From positions 1-35,688 of the forward strand of contig JARLHP010000246.1 of assembly GCA_031292195.1 (NCBI GenBank): 35,688 bases of DNA, given 5' to 3'. The notes beneath the pieces are model-generated. The model made no database searches. It worked only from the letters and a program-made list of their open reading frames with translations, and was not told the origin of the DNA. Below, in pieces: positions 7,807 through 15,480 of the stretch (position 1 is the first letter of the stretch; every line of letters starts with the position of its first letter). This DNA is from Syntrophobacteraceae bacterium. Lineage in GTDB: Bacteria; Desulfobacterota; Syntrophobacteria; Syntrophobacterales; Syntrophobacteraceae. The position numbers and the translations under genes are program-made.

Positions 7807-8026
7807 CTAAAGAGCATCGCCTGGTTGCGCCTCTTTCCCTTCGCAGGCATCCTTGAGTTTGGCTAAGTCCAACTTCCTCATCTCGAGAAAGCCTGCGTAA
7901 CCCGAGCCACTTTCCCAGGCTCCTTGGCCTGCAGCATATCATCCATGGCAGCGGGAACGATTTGCCAAAAGAGCCCGTATTTGTTTTGAGCCAACCGCAT
8001 ACGCCCTTCTCTCCGCCTTCACCGGT
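7807..8026 (-). pseudogene. PhnB-like (VOC superfamily) C-terminal remnant with frameshift
   Basis: The minus strand encodes GEGGEKGVCGWLK. After a one-base deletion it continues in the next frame as NKYGLFWQIVPAAMDDML, then 'VARVTQAFLEMRKLDLAKL', and ends DACEGKEAQPGDAL-stop at 7807. This matches the C-terminal half of PhnB / '3-demethylubiquinone-9 3-methyltransferase' proteins (typically [22 protein letters not shown]). The N-terminal half is missing and is replaced directly by a transposase fragment at about 8027. It is not functional as it stands. Confidence 0.75.
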
Positions 8027-8206
8027 GAGCAGCACATGTACCTGATCGGCTGTGCCTCCAATCCGGATTGCAGTACTGTCCAGGTTTCGGGGAGCGCCTG
8101 CCAGGTATTTTAACAGTTCCACCCGGATTGATTCGTGGAGAATGGACGTGCGGGCTTTGGTGCTGAACACGATGTGAAAAATAAGGCGCGACTAGGATTG
8201 CGACAT
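8027..8206 (-). pseudogene. RAYT/IS200-like transposase N-terminal remnant
   Basis: From the ATG at 8206 the minus strand reads MSQS-stop-SRLIFHIVFSTKAR and goes on to 'NLDSTAIRIGGTADQVHVLL'. This is the start of a Y1 (HUH) transposase of the REP-associated/IS200 type, which usually begins MPQSL...HIVFSTK. Codon 5 is TAG where Leu (TTG) is expected, and the HUH motif HVH reads QVH. The catalytic Tyr region is gone, since the sequence switches to a PhnB-like remnant at about 8026. It is dead. Confidence 0.75.
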
Positions 8207-8284
8207 GTATGGAGCGCTCCCGGGCAGGATCTTTATCTGTTGCATATCCCGCCCCTTCAGCAACTGTGTTAAATGGCAAGCGCT

Positions 8285-8655
8285 TTATGCCATCTCCGGG
8301 TTCCATGGGGTCGACTTTTTGATCATGGCGTTGAGTATGGTCAAGAGCTTGCGCATGCAAGCTGTGATGGCCACCTTTGGTTTCTTTCCGGCTGCGATGA
8401 GCCGTTGATAGAATGTTTCTATGACTGGATTGAAACGGATGGCAGTCAAGGCGCCCATGTACAGGTTTGATCGGACGTCAGCGGGCGCGCGCCAGATGAT
8501 GCGCTTTCCTCGAAATTTGCCGCTGTCGCAGTCGAGGGGAGCGATACCGGCAAGAGCTGCGATCTTCTTCCTGTCCAGGCTGCCAAGTGCAGGCATACCA
8601 CCGAGGAGGTTGATCGAGAGAACCAGGCCGACACCAGGAACACTTTTCCGCCATT
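8285..8655 (-). pseudogene. IS110-family transposase C-terminal remnant
   Basis: The frame reads KSVPGVGLVLSINLLGGMPALGSLDRKKIAAL, then IAPLDCDSGKFRGKRIIW, 'NPVIETFYQRLIAAGKKPK' and ACMRKLLTILNAM, ending at a stop. This is the transposase_20 domain at the C-terminus of IS110/IS1111 transposases. The N-terminal DEDD half is absent and an in-frame stop precedes the fragment at about 8690. Confidence 0.85.
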
Positions 8656-8695
8656 TCGTGCGGCCGTGACAATTTGAGTGTCAGAAATGGGCTAT

Positions 8696-8722
8696 GATAA
8701 AAGCCGGAGGAAAACTCCGGCC
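8696..8722 (-). terminator. intrinsic terminator of the RRM gene
   Basis: On the minus strand GCCGGAG (8721-8715) pairs with CTCCGGC (8709-8703) around a TTTTC loop and is followed by TTTTATC. It lies about 37 bases past the RRM stop codon. Confidence 0.88.
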
Positions 8723-8758
8723 TTCATCACAGTTCTATCGGCAATGATATTGCGAAGC

Positions 8759-9262
8759 CTAGTAGGAACGTCTGCCCCCACCGGAACGACCACCTGAGCC
8801 GTGGCGAGAACCGTCTCTGCCCTTCGGCCCGGATCCACCGCCGCTCCGACCGCTTTTCGTGTCGTAGATCCCCAGATCGTTGGCATCGGTTGCACCACGT
8901 GTCCGGCTTATACCATAGCTATTGCCGGAAGATCGGGAAGCTGAACCAGGACCTGACCCGCCCCGGTTATTGTTGGCGTAGCCGCCGCCGGTACGCTCAC
9001 GGCTTGGCCCTCCGCCGGATTCCCGGGGCCTTGCTTCATTCACTTTTATGGCGAAGCCATTTATTTCTTTGCCGTTCAACCCGGCGATGGCAGCCAATGC
9101 CTGATCCTGGTTAGGCATCGTGACAAAACCGAATCCACGCGATTTGAGAGTTTCATGGTCCATGACGATTTTAACGGAATCTACCTCGCCAAACGCATCA
9201 AACTCTTTCTTCAACTCCTCTTCTCTCATCTTAAATGAGAGGCTTCCTACAAAGATGTTCAT
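8759..9262 (-). CDS. glycine-rich RNA-binding protein (single RRM)
   Basis: The 167-residue protein starts with one RNA recognition motif (about 1-80): RNP2 is IFVGSL (3-8) and RNP1 is SRGFGFVTM (about 41-49). The rest is a low-complexity tail rich in Gly, Ser and Arg with many GGG and RSGG repeats, ending in SGGGRRSY. Proteins of this layout are small bacterial RRM proteins, often cold-induced, thought to act as RNA chaperones. AAGGA precedes the ATG at 9262 by 5 bases, and an intrinsic terminator follows. Its neighbours on the other strand include a DEAD-box helicase, which fits an RNA-remodelling theme. Confidence 0.93.
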   Translation of the reverse strand: MNIFVGSLSFKMREEELKKEFDAFGEVDSVKIVMDHETLKSRGFGFVTMPNQDQALAAIAGLNGKEINGFAIKVNEARPRESGGGPSRERTGGGYANNNRGGSGPGSASRSSGNSYGISRTRGATDANDLGIYDTKSGRSGGGSGPKGRDGSRHGSGGRSGGGRRSY

Positions 9263-9846
9263 GCTTGTCCTTTTCGAATGATGCCCTTTGAACCAGATCC
9301 GATTGATTCCAATCGACCATAAAAATAGTGCGAAGACTCACCGGAGGCCTCAATGAAGCATTTAATAAGACGAGATTTAGCGTGGAATAACGACACTATA
9401 TTAATCGACTTCACCAATTTAATTTGATCTCATTTTTAATTTGATCTCATTTTCCACCCTGCTATTTTAAATATCACAGTCGATAAAATCAACGAGTAAA
9501 AGCAGGAGTCGGGCAGTAATTTTTTCGCCTGACGGCCGCATTTCGCATCTGGCTCCCGCGTGCGGCATTATACAGTAAAGATGTAGATCCCAAAGAGAAA
9601 AAAGTCCCGGGGCGAAGAGAACTTCTTGCGCCTGGCCGGCTCAGGACCGCCGGCTCGTATGCCGCCTTGAAATGCGGCTGCGTTTAGGCTATGATCCGGG
9701 CAAGTGAACAATGGCAGACCCTGTATCATTACCCCTCTCTCACTCTATTTTGCCGACTATTCTCGCTGCCCTCGGTATTTGGTCACCCACCGAAGTTTGC
9801 AGTTTTCCAAAACAAATTACAGTTCAACAATGCGAAAGGAATCCCC
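9263..9846. other. divergent intergenic region
   Basis: This 584-base gap separates the RRM gene (minus) from the DUF3553 gene (plus). It contains an inverted repeat CGATTG-N4-CAATCG (9300-9315) about 40 bases upstream of the RRM start, an AT-rich block (about 9360-9480) with a 17-bp tandem repeat, and no convincing gene. The frame of the DUF3553 gene is open back to 9691 but that part is not protein-like. Confidence 0.5.
9419..9452. repeat. 17-bp perfect tandem repeat
   Basis: TTAATTTGATCTCATTT occurs twice head to tail (9419-9435 and 9436-9452), about 160 bases upstream of the RRM start codon, in an AT-rich stretch. It could be a pair of protein-binding sites for the divergent promoters, or simple slippage. 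Confidence 0.8.
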
Positions 9847-10377
9847 ATGCAGGGAGCGGAACTAAAGCTGTCCAAAGGCGATTGGGTATTCCATCCTCAA
9901 ATGTCTGATTGGGGATACGGGAAGGTTTTGGAGGTAATAAACGGGAGCAAAGGACGCGTGTTCTTTCTGTTCGCCGGAGAGAAGAAACTGTCCTGGGAGC
10001 ACGCCGGCTTAAACAGGGTCGAAGGCGATACAGTATCGCAAGCGGCCCTGAACGACCAGCTGAGGGAATTCAAGCTGAGGCTCGCTCAGGATCTCCTCGC
10101 CTCCGAAGAGCTTAGCCAGGGAGTGACCTGCACCGCGTGCGAATCGCTCAGTTCGAAATGCGAGTTGTGCGGTGGCGCCTCGGAGGGCCTTCGAGTTTAC
10201 AGCTTGAGCCATAAAGGACGAATGTGTATCTGTGAGGTGTGCAGAGACGGCATAATGCTGGAAACCAAAGACAAGGCGGCAGTCCAGCAAAGCATACTCG
10301 AGATGGAAAAGAGGAGCAAAAAGGAGGCTGCCGACGCCGCGAAGAAAAAGAAGAAACCAAAAATAATAAAAAAATGA
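9847..10377 (+). CDS. DUF3553 domain protein
   Basis: The 176-residue product starts MQGAELKLSKGDWVFHP, with AAAGGA six bases before the ATG at 9847. Residues about 7-60 match the DUF3553 pattern (GDWVFHPQMSDWGYGKVLEV, then RVFFLFAGEKKLSW), a small beta-rich module. The middle has two Cys pairs (CTACES and CELCGG), then CICEVC, which may bind zinc. The C-terminus is a very basic Lys tail (KKKKKPKIIKK), suggesting nucleic-acid binding. Function is unknown. The neighbours are the divergent RRM gene and a small basic protein. Confidence 0.8.
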   Translation: MQGAELKLSKGDWVFHPQMSDWGYGKVLEVINGSKGRVFFLFAGEKKLSWEHAGLNRVEGDTVSQAALNDQLREFKLRLAQDLLASEELSQGVTCTACESLSSKCELCGGASEGLRVYSLSHKGRMCICEVCRDGIMLETKDKAAVQQSILEMEKRSKKEAADAAKKKKKPKIIKK

Positions 10378-10525
10378 AACGGCTCTGAGCATACATAAAG
10401 TAAGCGTCGGTGACCAATTCCGACCACTCGTTAAAAGGCCGCGACGCCGGTTAAGATATCAGCGACTGCAACAATTTTAACCATTTCGCGAAAAGCGGGT
10501 TCGAAGGTTTGAAGGAGTAAAATTT

Positions 10526-10747
10526 ATGGGTCAAAAGTCAAAGACCACCTTTCAGAAACAGGAACGGGAAAAAGAGAAACGATTTAAACAGAGGGACAAG
10601 GAAGCCCGTCGCCTGGAAGCCAGGAAGGCCAAGGCGGAACGTAAACCTGTCACCAGTGATGAAGACCCGGATTTGGCAGGAATCAAGCCAGGTCCCCAGC
10701 CTCTCCCCGAGCAATGGCAATGGGCTGCGCGGCTGGACAGCAAGTAA
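10526..10747 (+). CDS. small highly basic hypothetical protein
   Basis: The 73-residue protein is very rich in Lys, Arg and Glu in its first half (a single charged helix, 'KQEREKEKRFKQRDKEARR') and ends with a Pro-rich tail (GIKPGPQPLPEQWQWAARL). AAGGAG lies 8 bases before the ATG. It sits 114 bases upstream of the DEAD-box helicase start on the same strand and may be co-transcribed. No family is recognised; an RNA- or ribosome-associated role is only a guess. Confidence 0.7.
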   Translation: MGQKSKTTFQKQEREKEKRFKQRDKEARRLEARKAKAERKPVTSDEDPDLAGIKPGPQPLPEQWQWAARLDSK

Positions 10748-10861
10748 GAGCGCCTGCATCTCATTTTCAGGACCATTGCCCCCACCTGCCTGAATCGTGG
10801 GCGCACAAATAAACATCGCAATTCACAAATAAGCAACTCAATTGAGGAGTCCTTTTCAAGC

Positions 10862-12271
10862 ATGTCATTTAAATCGCTCGGCCTTTCGGCCGAATTACTC
10901 CGGGCCATTGCCGATCAAGGCTACAGCAAACCAACTCCCATTCAACGCCAGGCAATCCCGGTCATTCTGGAAAGAAAAGACGTTTTGGGTGGTGCTCAAA
11001 CCGGTACGGGCAAAACCGCCGGCTTCGCCCTGCCGCTATTGCAACTCCTGAGCAAAAGTAGCGGTTCAAAGGTAAAGAATAGCATCCGCGCCCTGATACT
11101 TACCCCCACCCGTGAGCTTGCGGCTCAGGTCGAAGAGAGTGTGGCGGCCTACGGGAAATATCTGCCGCTGAAATCGGCGGTCATATTTGGCGGGGTCAAG
11201 ATCAATCCGCAGATCGAAAAACTCCGCCGAGGCGTCGATATTCTGGTGGCAACGCCGGGGCGTTTGCTCGACCATGTTCAACAGCGCACCCTGGATCTCT
11301 CGCAAGTCGAGATATTAGTCTTGGACGAAGCGGATCGCATGTTGGACATGGGATTCATTCATGACATCCGCAGGATACTTACACTCCTTCCCCGGAGGCG
11401 GCAAAATCTGCTTTTTTTCGCCACCTTTTCAAATGACATCGAAAGACTCGCCGAAAATTTATTGAACTCCCCGGTCTTGATTGAGGCGGCCAGTCGCAAT
11501 TCTGCTTCGGAGACCATTGAACAGTTGGTCCATCCTGTGGACCGCACCCGTAAACGGGAACTGCTCACTTTTCTGATCGGTTCCAATAATTGGCGGAAGG
11601 TCCTTGTATTTACCCGAACCAAACACGGCGCCAACAAACTGACCAAGCAGCTCGAACACGATGGCATCAGTGCGGCGGCCATCCACGGCAACAAGAGCCA
11701 GGCGACCCGGACCCGGACCTTGGCCGGTTTCAAAAAGGGTGAAGTCAGGGTGTTGGTGGCCACTGACATTGCGGCCCGCGGGCTCGATATCGAGCATTTG
11801 CCCCATGTGGTGAATTTTGAACTCCCCGGCGTATCCGAAGACTACGTGCACCGTATCGGCCGCACCGGCCGCGCCGAGTGCGAAGGAATCGCCATATCGC
11901 TCGTCTGTATCGATGAGCGGGATCAACTGCGGGAAATCGAAAGGGTACTCAAGCGCGAAATTCCGAAGGAAGTTATCGAGGGATATGAGCCCGACCCCTC
12001 GATCAAAGCCGAACCTATCCCCCATGGGCGAAATAATTCGAATCAGCGCCGGGGAGGTGATGCTGCGCATGGCAACTCCCGAAACGACGTGAATAGTGCC
12101 CGGCACGCCACCCGCCGAGAATACGGCGCACGCAAAGAGCGCCCCCAGGGAGGCTCTGAAGAAGCGGTTGCGCGCCGAGCACAAAATATACCGAGAAAGC
12201 AGTCGGTGAAAGGACAATGGTCCCCTGGCGGCCGGGCAATGTCAAAAGGCGAGCGTCCATCGGACAGGTGA
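10862..12271 (+). CDS. rhlE: DEAD-box ATP-dependent RNA helicase, RhlE-like
   Basis: The 469-residue protein has both RecA-like helicase domains. Visible motifs are the Q motif ([10 protein letters not shown], about 24-33), motif I AQTGTGKT (45-52), PTRELA (82-87), TPGR (131-134), DEAD (155-158), then IHGNKSQ, '[17 protein letters not shown]' and HRIGRTGR. Motif III is unusual: where the family has SAT this protein reads FAT (F186-A187-T188; codon TTC at 11417). After about residue 375 comes an Arg/Gly/Asn-rich basic tail typical of RhlE. GAGGAG lies 12 bases before the ATG, a little far. The family unwinds or remodels RNA in ribosome assembly, RNA decay or cold adaptation. Confidence 0.93.
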   Translation: MSFKSLGLSAELLRAIADQGYSKPTPIQRQAIPVILERKDVLGGAQTGTGKTAGFALPLLQLLSKSSGSKVKNSIRALILTPTRELAAQVEESVAAYGKYLPLKSAVIFGGVKINPQIEKLRRGVDILVATPGRLLDHVQQRTLDLSQVEILVLDEADRMLDMGFIHDIRRILTLLPRRRQNLLFFATFSNDIERLAENLLNSPVLIEAASRNSASETIEQLVHPVDRTRKRELLTFLIGSNNWRKVLVFTRTKHGANKLTKQLEHDGISAAAIHGNKSQATRTRTLAGFKKGEVRVLVATDIAARGLDIEHLPHVVNFELPGVSEDYVHRIGRTGRAECEGIAISLVCIDERDQLREIERVLKREIPKEVIEGYEPDPSIKAEPIPHGRNNSNQRRGGDAAHGNSRNDVNSARHATRREYGARKERPQGGSEEAVARRAQNIPRKQSVKGQWSPGGRAMSKGERPSDR

Positions 12272-12698
12272 GGTTACTTTGCCTGTACCTAACAAATCTT
12301 TGAAACAGCCGCCAGAGCAGGCTCAGCGAGAATCCACCTTTCTTGCCGTGAGTTAAGCGTTTCTCCTGTTGGGCGGCATAACGAAACAATTCGCGGGATA
12401 TGTGGTAGAGCGGGGCAACCTTCCGGCAGAGATGGACCCCGCCGCATCGATGTTGGGTTCTCCCCGTTAACAAAAGCTCTTCTGCGAAGTAATCCGCGCG
12501 GGCGCCCTCGCCTGCTTCCCCAGGCCGAAACCAACCGCGATCATCCATGGGCAGGCTATGGGCTGGACGAGAAAGTCCCGTTTATCTGCCTGAAGGATAC
12601 AACGTGACCGAAACCACCCGGGATGCCACAGGCAGCCGTTTTCACACAGGAAATTCGGCGGGCCACATGGGGGTCTTGGCGCAGACCGTTTTCCAGGC
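12272..12698. other. intergenic region, no gene seen
   Basis: This 427-base stretch lies between the helicase and vapC, which converge. Open frames exist on both strands but none shows a start context or family features. I see no clear terminator hairpin. Confidence 0.5.
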
Positions 12699-13097
12699 TC
12701 AGGCCTCCCGATGCGCCGCTTCCAAGTCCGTCCGGGAAAAGTCGCCACCTTTGAAAAGAAGGGGTTCGCCAGCAAACTTTGCAAGAGCGTAGGAACAGCA
12801 GTCGCCAATGTTGAGCCCTGCCGGGTGTCGACCTTTACCGTATTTTCTCCAGGCAGACTTTGCGATTTCCAATTGCTCAACCGTCAGGGGAACAATATCG
12901 ATTTTCGCCCGGTCCATGAGAAGCTCAAACTCATGCTCCCCGCGATCGCCCTTCTTTGCTCCTATCACAATAGCTGTCTCCAATGCCGTAAGGGCACTGA
13001 CGATCCTTCTGGGCGCCCGGGCTATGGCCAGAGCAAAAAGCTCGGCTTCAGGCTCCCCAAGAAGGATTGCGATCAGGGCGGAACTATCGATAACCAC
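12699..13097 (-). CDS. vapC: VapC-type PIN-domain ribonuclease toxin
   Basis: The 132-residue protein is a PIN-domain nuclease, the toxin of a type II toxin-antitoxin pair that cleaves RNA when free. The acidic metal-binding residues are in place: D4 (VIDSSAL), E40 (ALTALETA), D99 (NIGDCCSYALA) and D119 (GGDFSRTDL). The start is GTG at 13097. It overlaps the TAG stop of vapB by one base (TAGTG), the usual tight coupling of antitoxin and toxin. Length and motifs are normal, so the toxin is probably active. Confidence 0.93.
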   Translation of the reverse strand: MVIDSSALIAILLGEPEAELFALAIARAPRRIVSALTALETAIVIGAKKGDRGEHEFELLMDRAKIDIVPLTVEQLEIAKSAWRKYGKGRHPAGLNIGDCCSYALAKFAGEPLLFKGGDFSRTDLEAAHREA

Positions 13098-13351
13098 TAC
13101 TTCGGGCTCCCCGTTTCATCGTAGCCAAGGATCTCGTCCGCCCCTCGCCGGTCCATTTCCGGCAGCATGCTGCATCGAATGGATATATTCATTATCTCAT
13201 CGGCAATTTCGGTGGGCGAACGCCGTCCCTTAAGGCGGATAAGTCGCTCTTCCAGTGCGTGGATGATCGCTTCGGTGATGTTTTCCCCGCTTTCCGCCGC
13301 AACCTCGCGGGCAAGCCTTTCCGCTTTGGGATTTCTGATACTGAGCGCCAT
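13097..13351 (-). CDS. vapB: VapB-type antitoxin (PSK family)
   Basis: The 84-residue protein begins MALSIRNPKAERLAREVA, typical of the Rv0623/PSK-type VapB antitoxins that pair with PIN toxins. The N-terminal part would bind the operator as a ribbon-helix-helix dimer and the C-terminal part (about 45-84) would block the toxin. GGGAG precedes the ATG, and a strong sigma-70 promoter lies 36-64 bases upstream. Autorepression by the VapBC complex at that promoter is expected from the family. Confidence 0.92.
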   Translation of the reverse strand: MALSIRNPKAERLAREVAAESGENITEAIIHALEERLIRLKGRRSPTEIADEIMNISIRCSMLPEMDRRGADEILGYDETGSPK

Positions 13352-13386
13352 AGAACTCTCCCGTGCCCGTATTGAAAATCTAGTGA

Positions 13387-13415
13387 AGTATATACGGATA
13401 AGGTTAAAGTCTCAA
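13387..13415 (-). promoter_or_regulatory. sigma-70 promoter of vapBC
   Basis: On the minus strand TTGAGA (13415-13410) and TATACT (13392-13387) are separated by exactly 17 bases. The predicted transcript start is near 13380, about 29 bases before the vapB ATG. Confidence 0.75.
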
Positions 13416-13441
13416 GCGCAAATCGCCCGCCCGCCGCGAAG

Positions 13442-13714
13442 TCAAGCGCCCCTGAAGGTATAGTGGTCCCCAATTTTGAGACAATAGTTTAAGCTGTGCT
13501 TCACCAGGAGGAACGAGCAGCGCCGAGCGAAGCGAAGAAGAGGAAGGTCCACACCCCCGAGTTCACGGCGAAGGTTGGTCTGGAGGCCGTCAACAAGCGC
13601 CATCTCCAGGGCTTTATTTACCGCCTCTTTTTCCGTGCGCACCCCGAAAGTCACACGCAACCTGTCGATATACTCCTGGTTCATCTCCATAGTCCTTTTC
13701 ACCATCTCGGCCAT
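13442..13714 (-). pseudogene. truncated second VapB-like antitoxin with chimeric tail
   Basis: From the ATG at 13714 (GGGGAG upstream) the frame encodes MAEMVKRTMEMNQEYIDRL, then 'RTEKEAVNKALEMALVD', the ribbon-helix-helix part of a VapB antitoxin. After about residue 41 the frame runs antisense through an IS3-family fragment, so the toxin-binding half is replaced by unrelated residues. No toxin gene follows. The DNA-binding half could still fold, so it might act as an orphan repressor, but I treat it as broken. Confidence 0.6.
13457..13591 (+). mobile_element. IS3-family left end with orfA fragment
   Basis: The fragment starts with a terminal-repeat-like sequence (TGGTCCCCAATTTTGAGACA). It then encodes EAKKRKVHTPEFTAKVGLEAV, which matches the start of IS3-type OrfA proteins (usually KKRKFHTPEFKAKVGLEAL). 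It breaks off at about 13591, where the truncated vapB begins on the other strand. No orfB is present. Confidence 0.7.
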
Positions 13715-14059
13715 GATTCTCTCCCCAAGTTGCAGCCATATATTTTTTAGTATTGTATGGCTTGTATGGCTAGACGGCAATCCGTTCCAGCCAGATTGTT
13801 CCGCCCTCCGAACACTTCCCCGCCCTTCGCAACTTCCTGTCCAGCTGAGGGAGTTGATTTCCCGGGCTATTTGCCTGAAAAAAATAAAGCTATGCCCCTA
13901 AAAATAGTCAGGTGCCGTTTTTGAAAATTTTTTCGAGGACGCCGCAAGTTTCGCCATTTTGAATTGTTTAAAGGGTAAGTGACAAAAATTTTCAGGCCAG
14001 AGCCCCGTGAGCGCGGTGTCGGGAAATCTTAATCAATCTCGAGAGCAGGAAGGTACACC

Positions 14060-15247
14060 ATGTCGAATATCGAATCGGAATCAGTTTGTGATGGCCAACT
14101 TGCCCAACCTGCGATAACCGGCAAGGGAAAAACGAAGAACCTGTACAACAAAATGGAGTGGGCCGGAGCTTTTGGCGACATCGGCACATTGATCCCGTTC
14201 GTTGTCGCCTACATAACGATCGTGAAAATTGACCCCCTGGGACTTCTTTTCATGTTTGGAATCTGTCTTTTAGGTTCTGGATTTTATTACAGGACACCCC
14301 TTCCGGTTCAGCCCATGAAAGCAATTGGAGCAGCAGCCATTGCCGGGAGGATAACTCCGGCGGCTCTTTTCGGATCGGGGATCACCACCGGCCTTTTCTG
14401 GTTTTTCGCAGGGGCGACCGGCGCCATTAACCCCATAACAAAACTCGCCACCAAACCGGTTGTGCGCGGCATCATGCTCGGGTTGGGCTTTTCTTTCATG
14501 GTCGATGGTGTTCACCGCATGGTGACCGCGCCGGTTCTTGCCGGTATAGCCCTGGTGGTCACCTATCTCCTTCTGACAAATCCGCATGTTCCCGCAATGT
14601 TCGTTCTATTGCTGATCGGGATAGTATCAGCGCCGGTCATGAACCCTGCCATACTGCACGAACTGGCGAAAATCCATGTTGGCTTCAAGCTCCCCGTCTT
14701 TGCACTCCCGGCGATTACATGGAATGATATTTTAGTGGGCACATTGCTGTTCACCATCCCGCAGATACCGCTGACCATCGGAAACGCGGTGATTGCAATC
14801 ACCGCTGAAAACAATGAACTGTTTCCCGATAGACAAGTGACGGAAAGAGGGATTGCTCTTTCTCAAGGAATAATGAATCTGGTCTCCCCCCTTTTTGGCG
14901 GTATCCCGATGTGTCACGGGGCCGGGGGCATGGCGGGGCATGTCCGCTTCGGGGCAAAAACGGGCGGCGCACTTGTAATCCTCGGCACTTTGCTGATCTT
15001 AACAGCCTTGTTTTTTAGCGAATCTGTGGCGATCATATTCAAGATATTCCCCAACGCCATTTTGGGAGTGATTTTGTTCTTCGCCGGTTCGGAGCTGGCT
15101 ATAGTCGTTAAAGACATTGGCGAGAGGAAAGCGGATTTTTACGTGATGCTGATTGTCGCCGCTTTTGCAATGTGGAATATGGGTGGAGCTTTCCTGGTCG
15201 GAATAATTCTGGACAATTCGTTGAGGCGCGGTTGGATAAAGATTTGA
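14060..15247 (+). CDS. MOT1-family molybdate/sulfate transporter
   Basis: The 395-residue protein is an integral membrane protein with about ten hydrophobic segments. It has the hallmarks of the MOT1 branch of the SulP-like superfamily: FGDIGTLIPF near the start, PVQPMKAIGA (about 82-91) and 'GGIPMCHGAGGMAGHVRFG' in the second half. Plant and algal MOT1 proteins take up molybdate; bacterial members are annotated as sulfate or molybdate transporters, and the substrate cannot be told from sequence. Unlike classical SulP proteins it has no STAS domain. AGGAAGG precedes the ATG at 14060. It appears to be a single-gene unit, with repeat A just 11 bases after its stop. Confidence 0.88.
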   Translation: MSNIESESVCDGQLAQPAITGKGKTKNLYNKMEWAGAFGDIGTLIPFVVAYITIVKIDPLGLLFMFGICLLGSGFYYRTPLPVQPMKAIGAAAIAGRITPAALFGSGITTGLFWFFAGATGAINPITKLATKPVVRGIMLGLGFSFMVDGVHRMVTAPVLAGIALVVTYLLLTNPHVPAMFVLLLIGIVSAPVMNPAILHELAKIHVGFKLPVFALPAITWNDILVGTLLFTIPQIPLTIGNAVIAITAENNELFPDRQVTERGIALSQGIMNLVSPLFGGIPMCHGAGGMAGHVRFGAKTGGALVILGTLLILTALFFSESVAIIFKIFPNAILGVILFFAGSELAIVVKDIGERKADFYVMLIVAAFAMWNMGGAFLVGIILDNSLRRGWIKI

Positions 15248-15257
15248 ACCGCCAATA

Positions 15258-15394
15258 CGAAGTTACGTTCAAGACGCGTCAAACAGATGGGTTTCACTGC
15301 GTTTCACCCATCCTACAGCGGCTCTCTACGGGCTGGCGTAGGATGGGAGGAGCGAAGCGCAACCCATCAGACAAATCTTGAACGTAACCTGGTA
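15258..15394 (+). repeat. dispersed repeat A, copy 2
   Basis: This is the best-preserved copy. The outer arms GTTACGTTCAAGA and TCTTGAACGTAAC are perfect 13-bp inverted repeats. Inside are the two GATGGGT/ACCCATC-type hairpins. It sits directly after the transporter stop codon, where it could end or protect the transcript. Confidence 0.85.
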
Positions 15395-15467
15395 TAAGAC
15401 CCGATCTGAGCGTATAGACCCGGCCTCCGACTCTAAAGAGGTGTCACCAGGCTGTTTGAGAATGAAA

Positions 15468-15472
15468 AAGGA
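15468..15472 (+). promoter_or_regulatory. ribosome binding site of the ECF sigma gene
   Basis: AAGGA lies 8 bases before the CTG at 15481. No in-frame ATG, GTG or TTG exists between the upstream in-frame stop and 15600, so this site is the main support for a CTG start. Confidence 0.55.
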
Positions 15473-15480
15473 TTTTTGCC

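Noticed and set aside
12015-12548. 177-codon minus-strand frame after the helicase
   Set aside because: It overlaps the helicase 3' end, has no start context and matches no family I know.
13902-14059. Possible molybdenum-cofactor riboswitch upstream of the MOT1-type transporter
   Set aside because: The leader is short, with A/T runs and no recognisable conserved riboswitch core.
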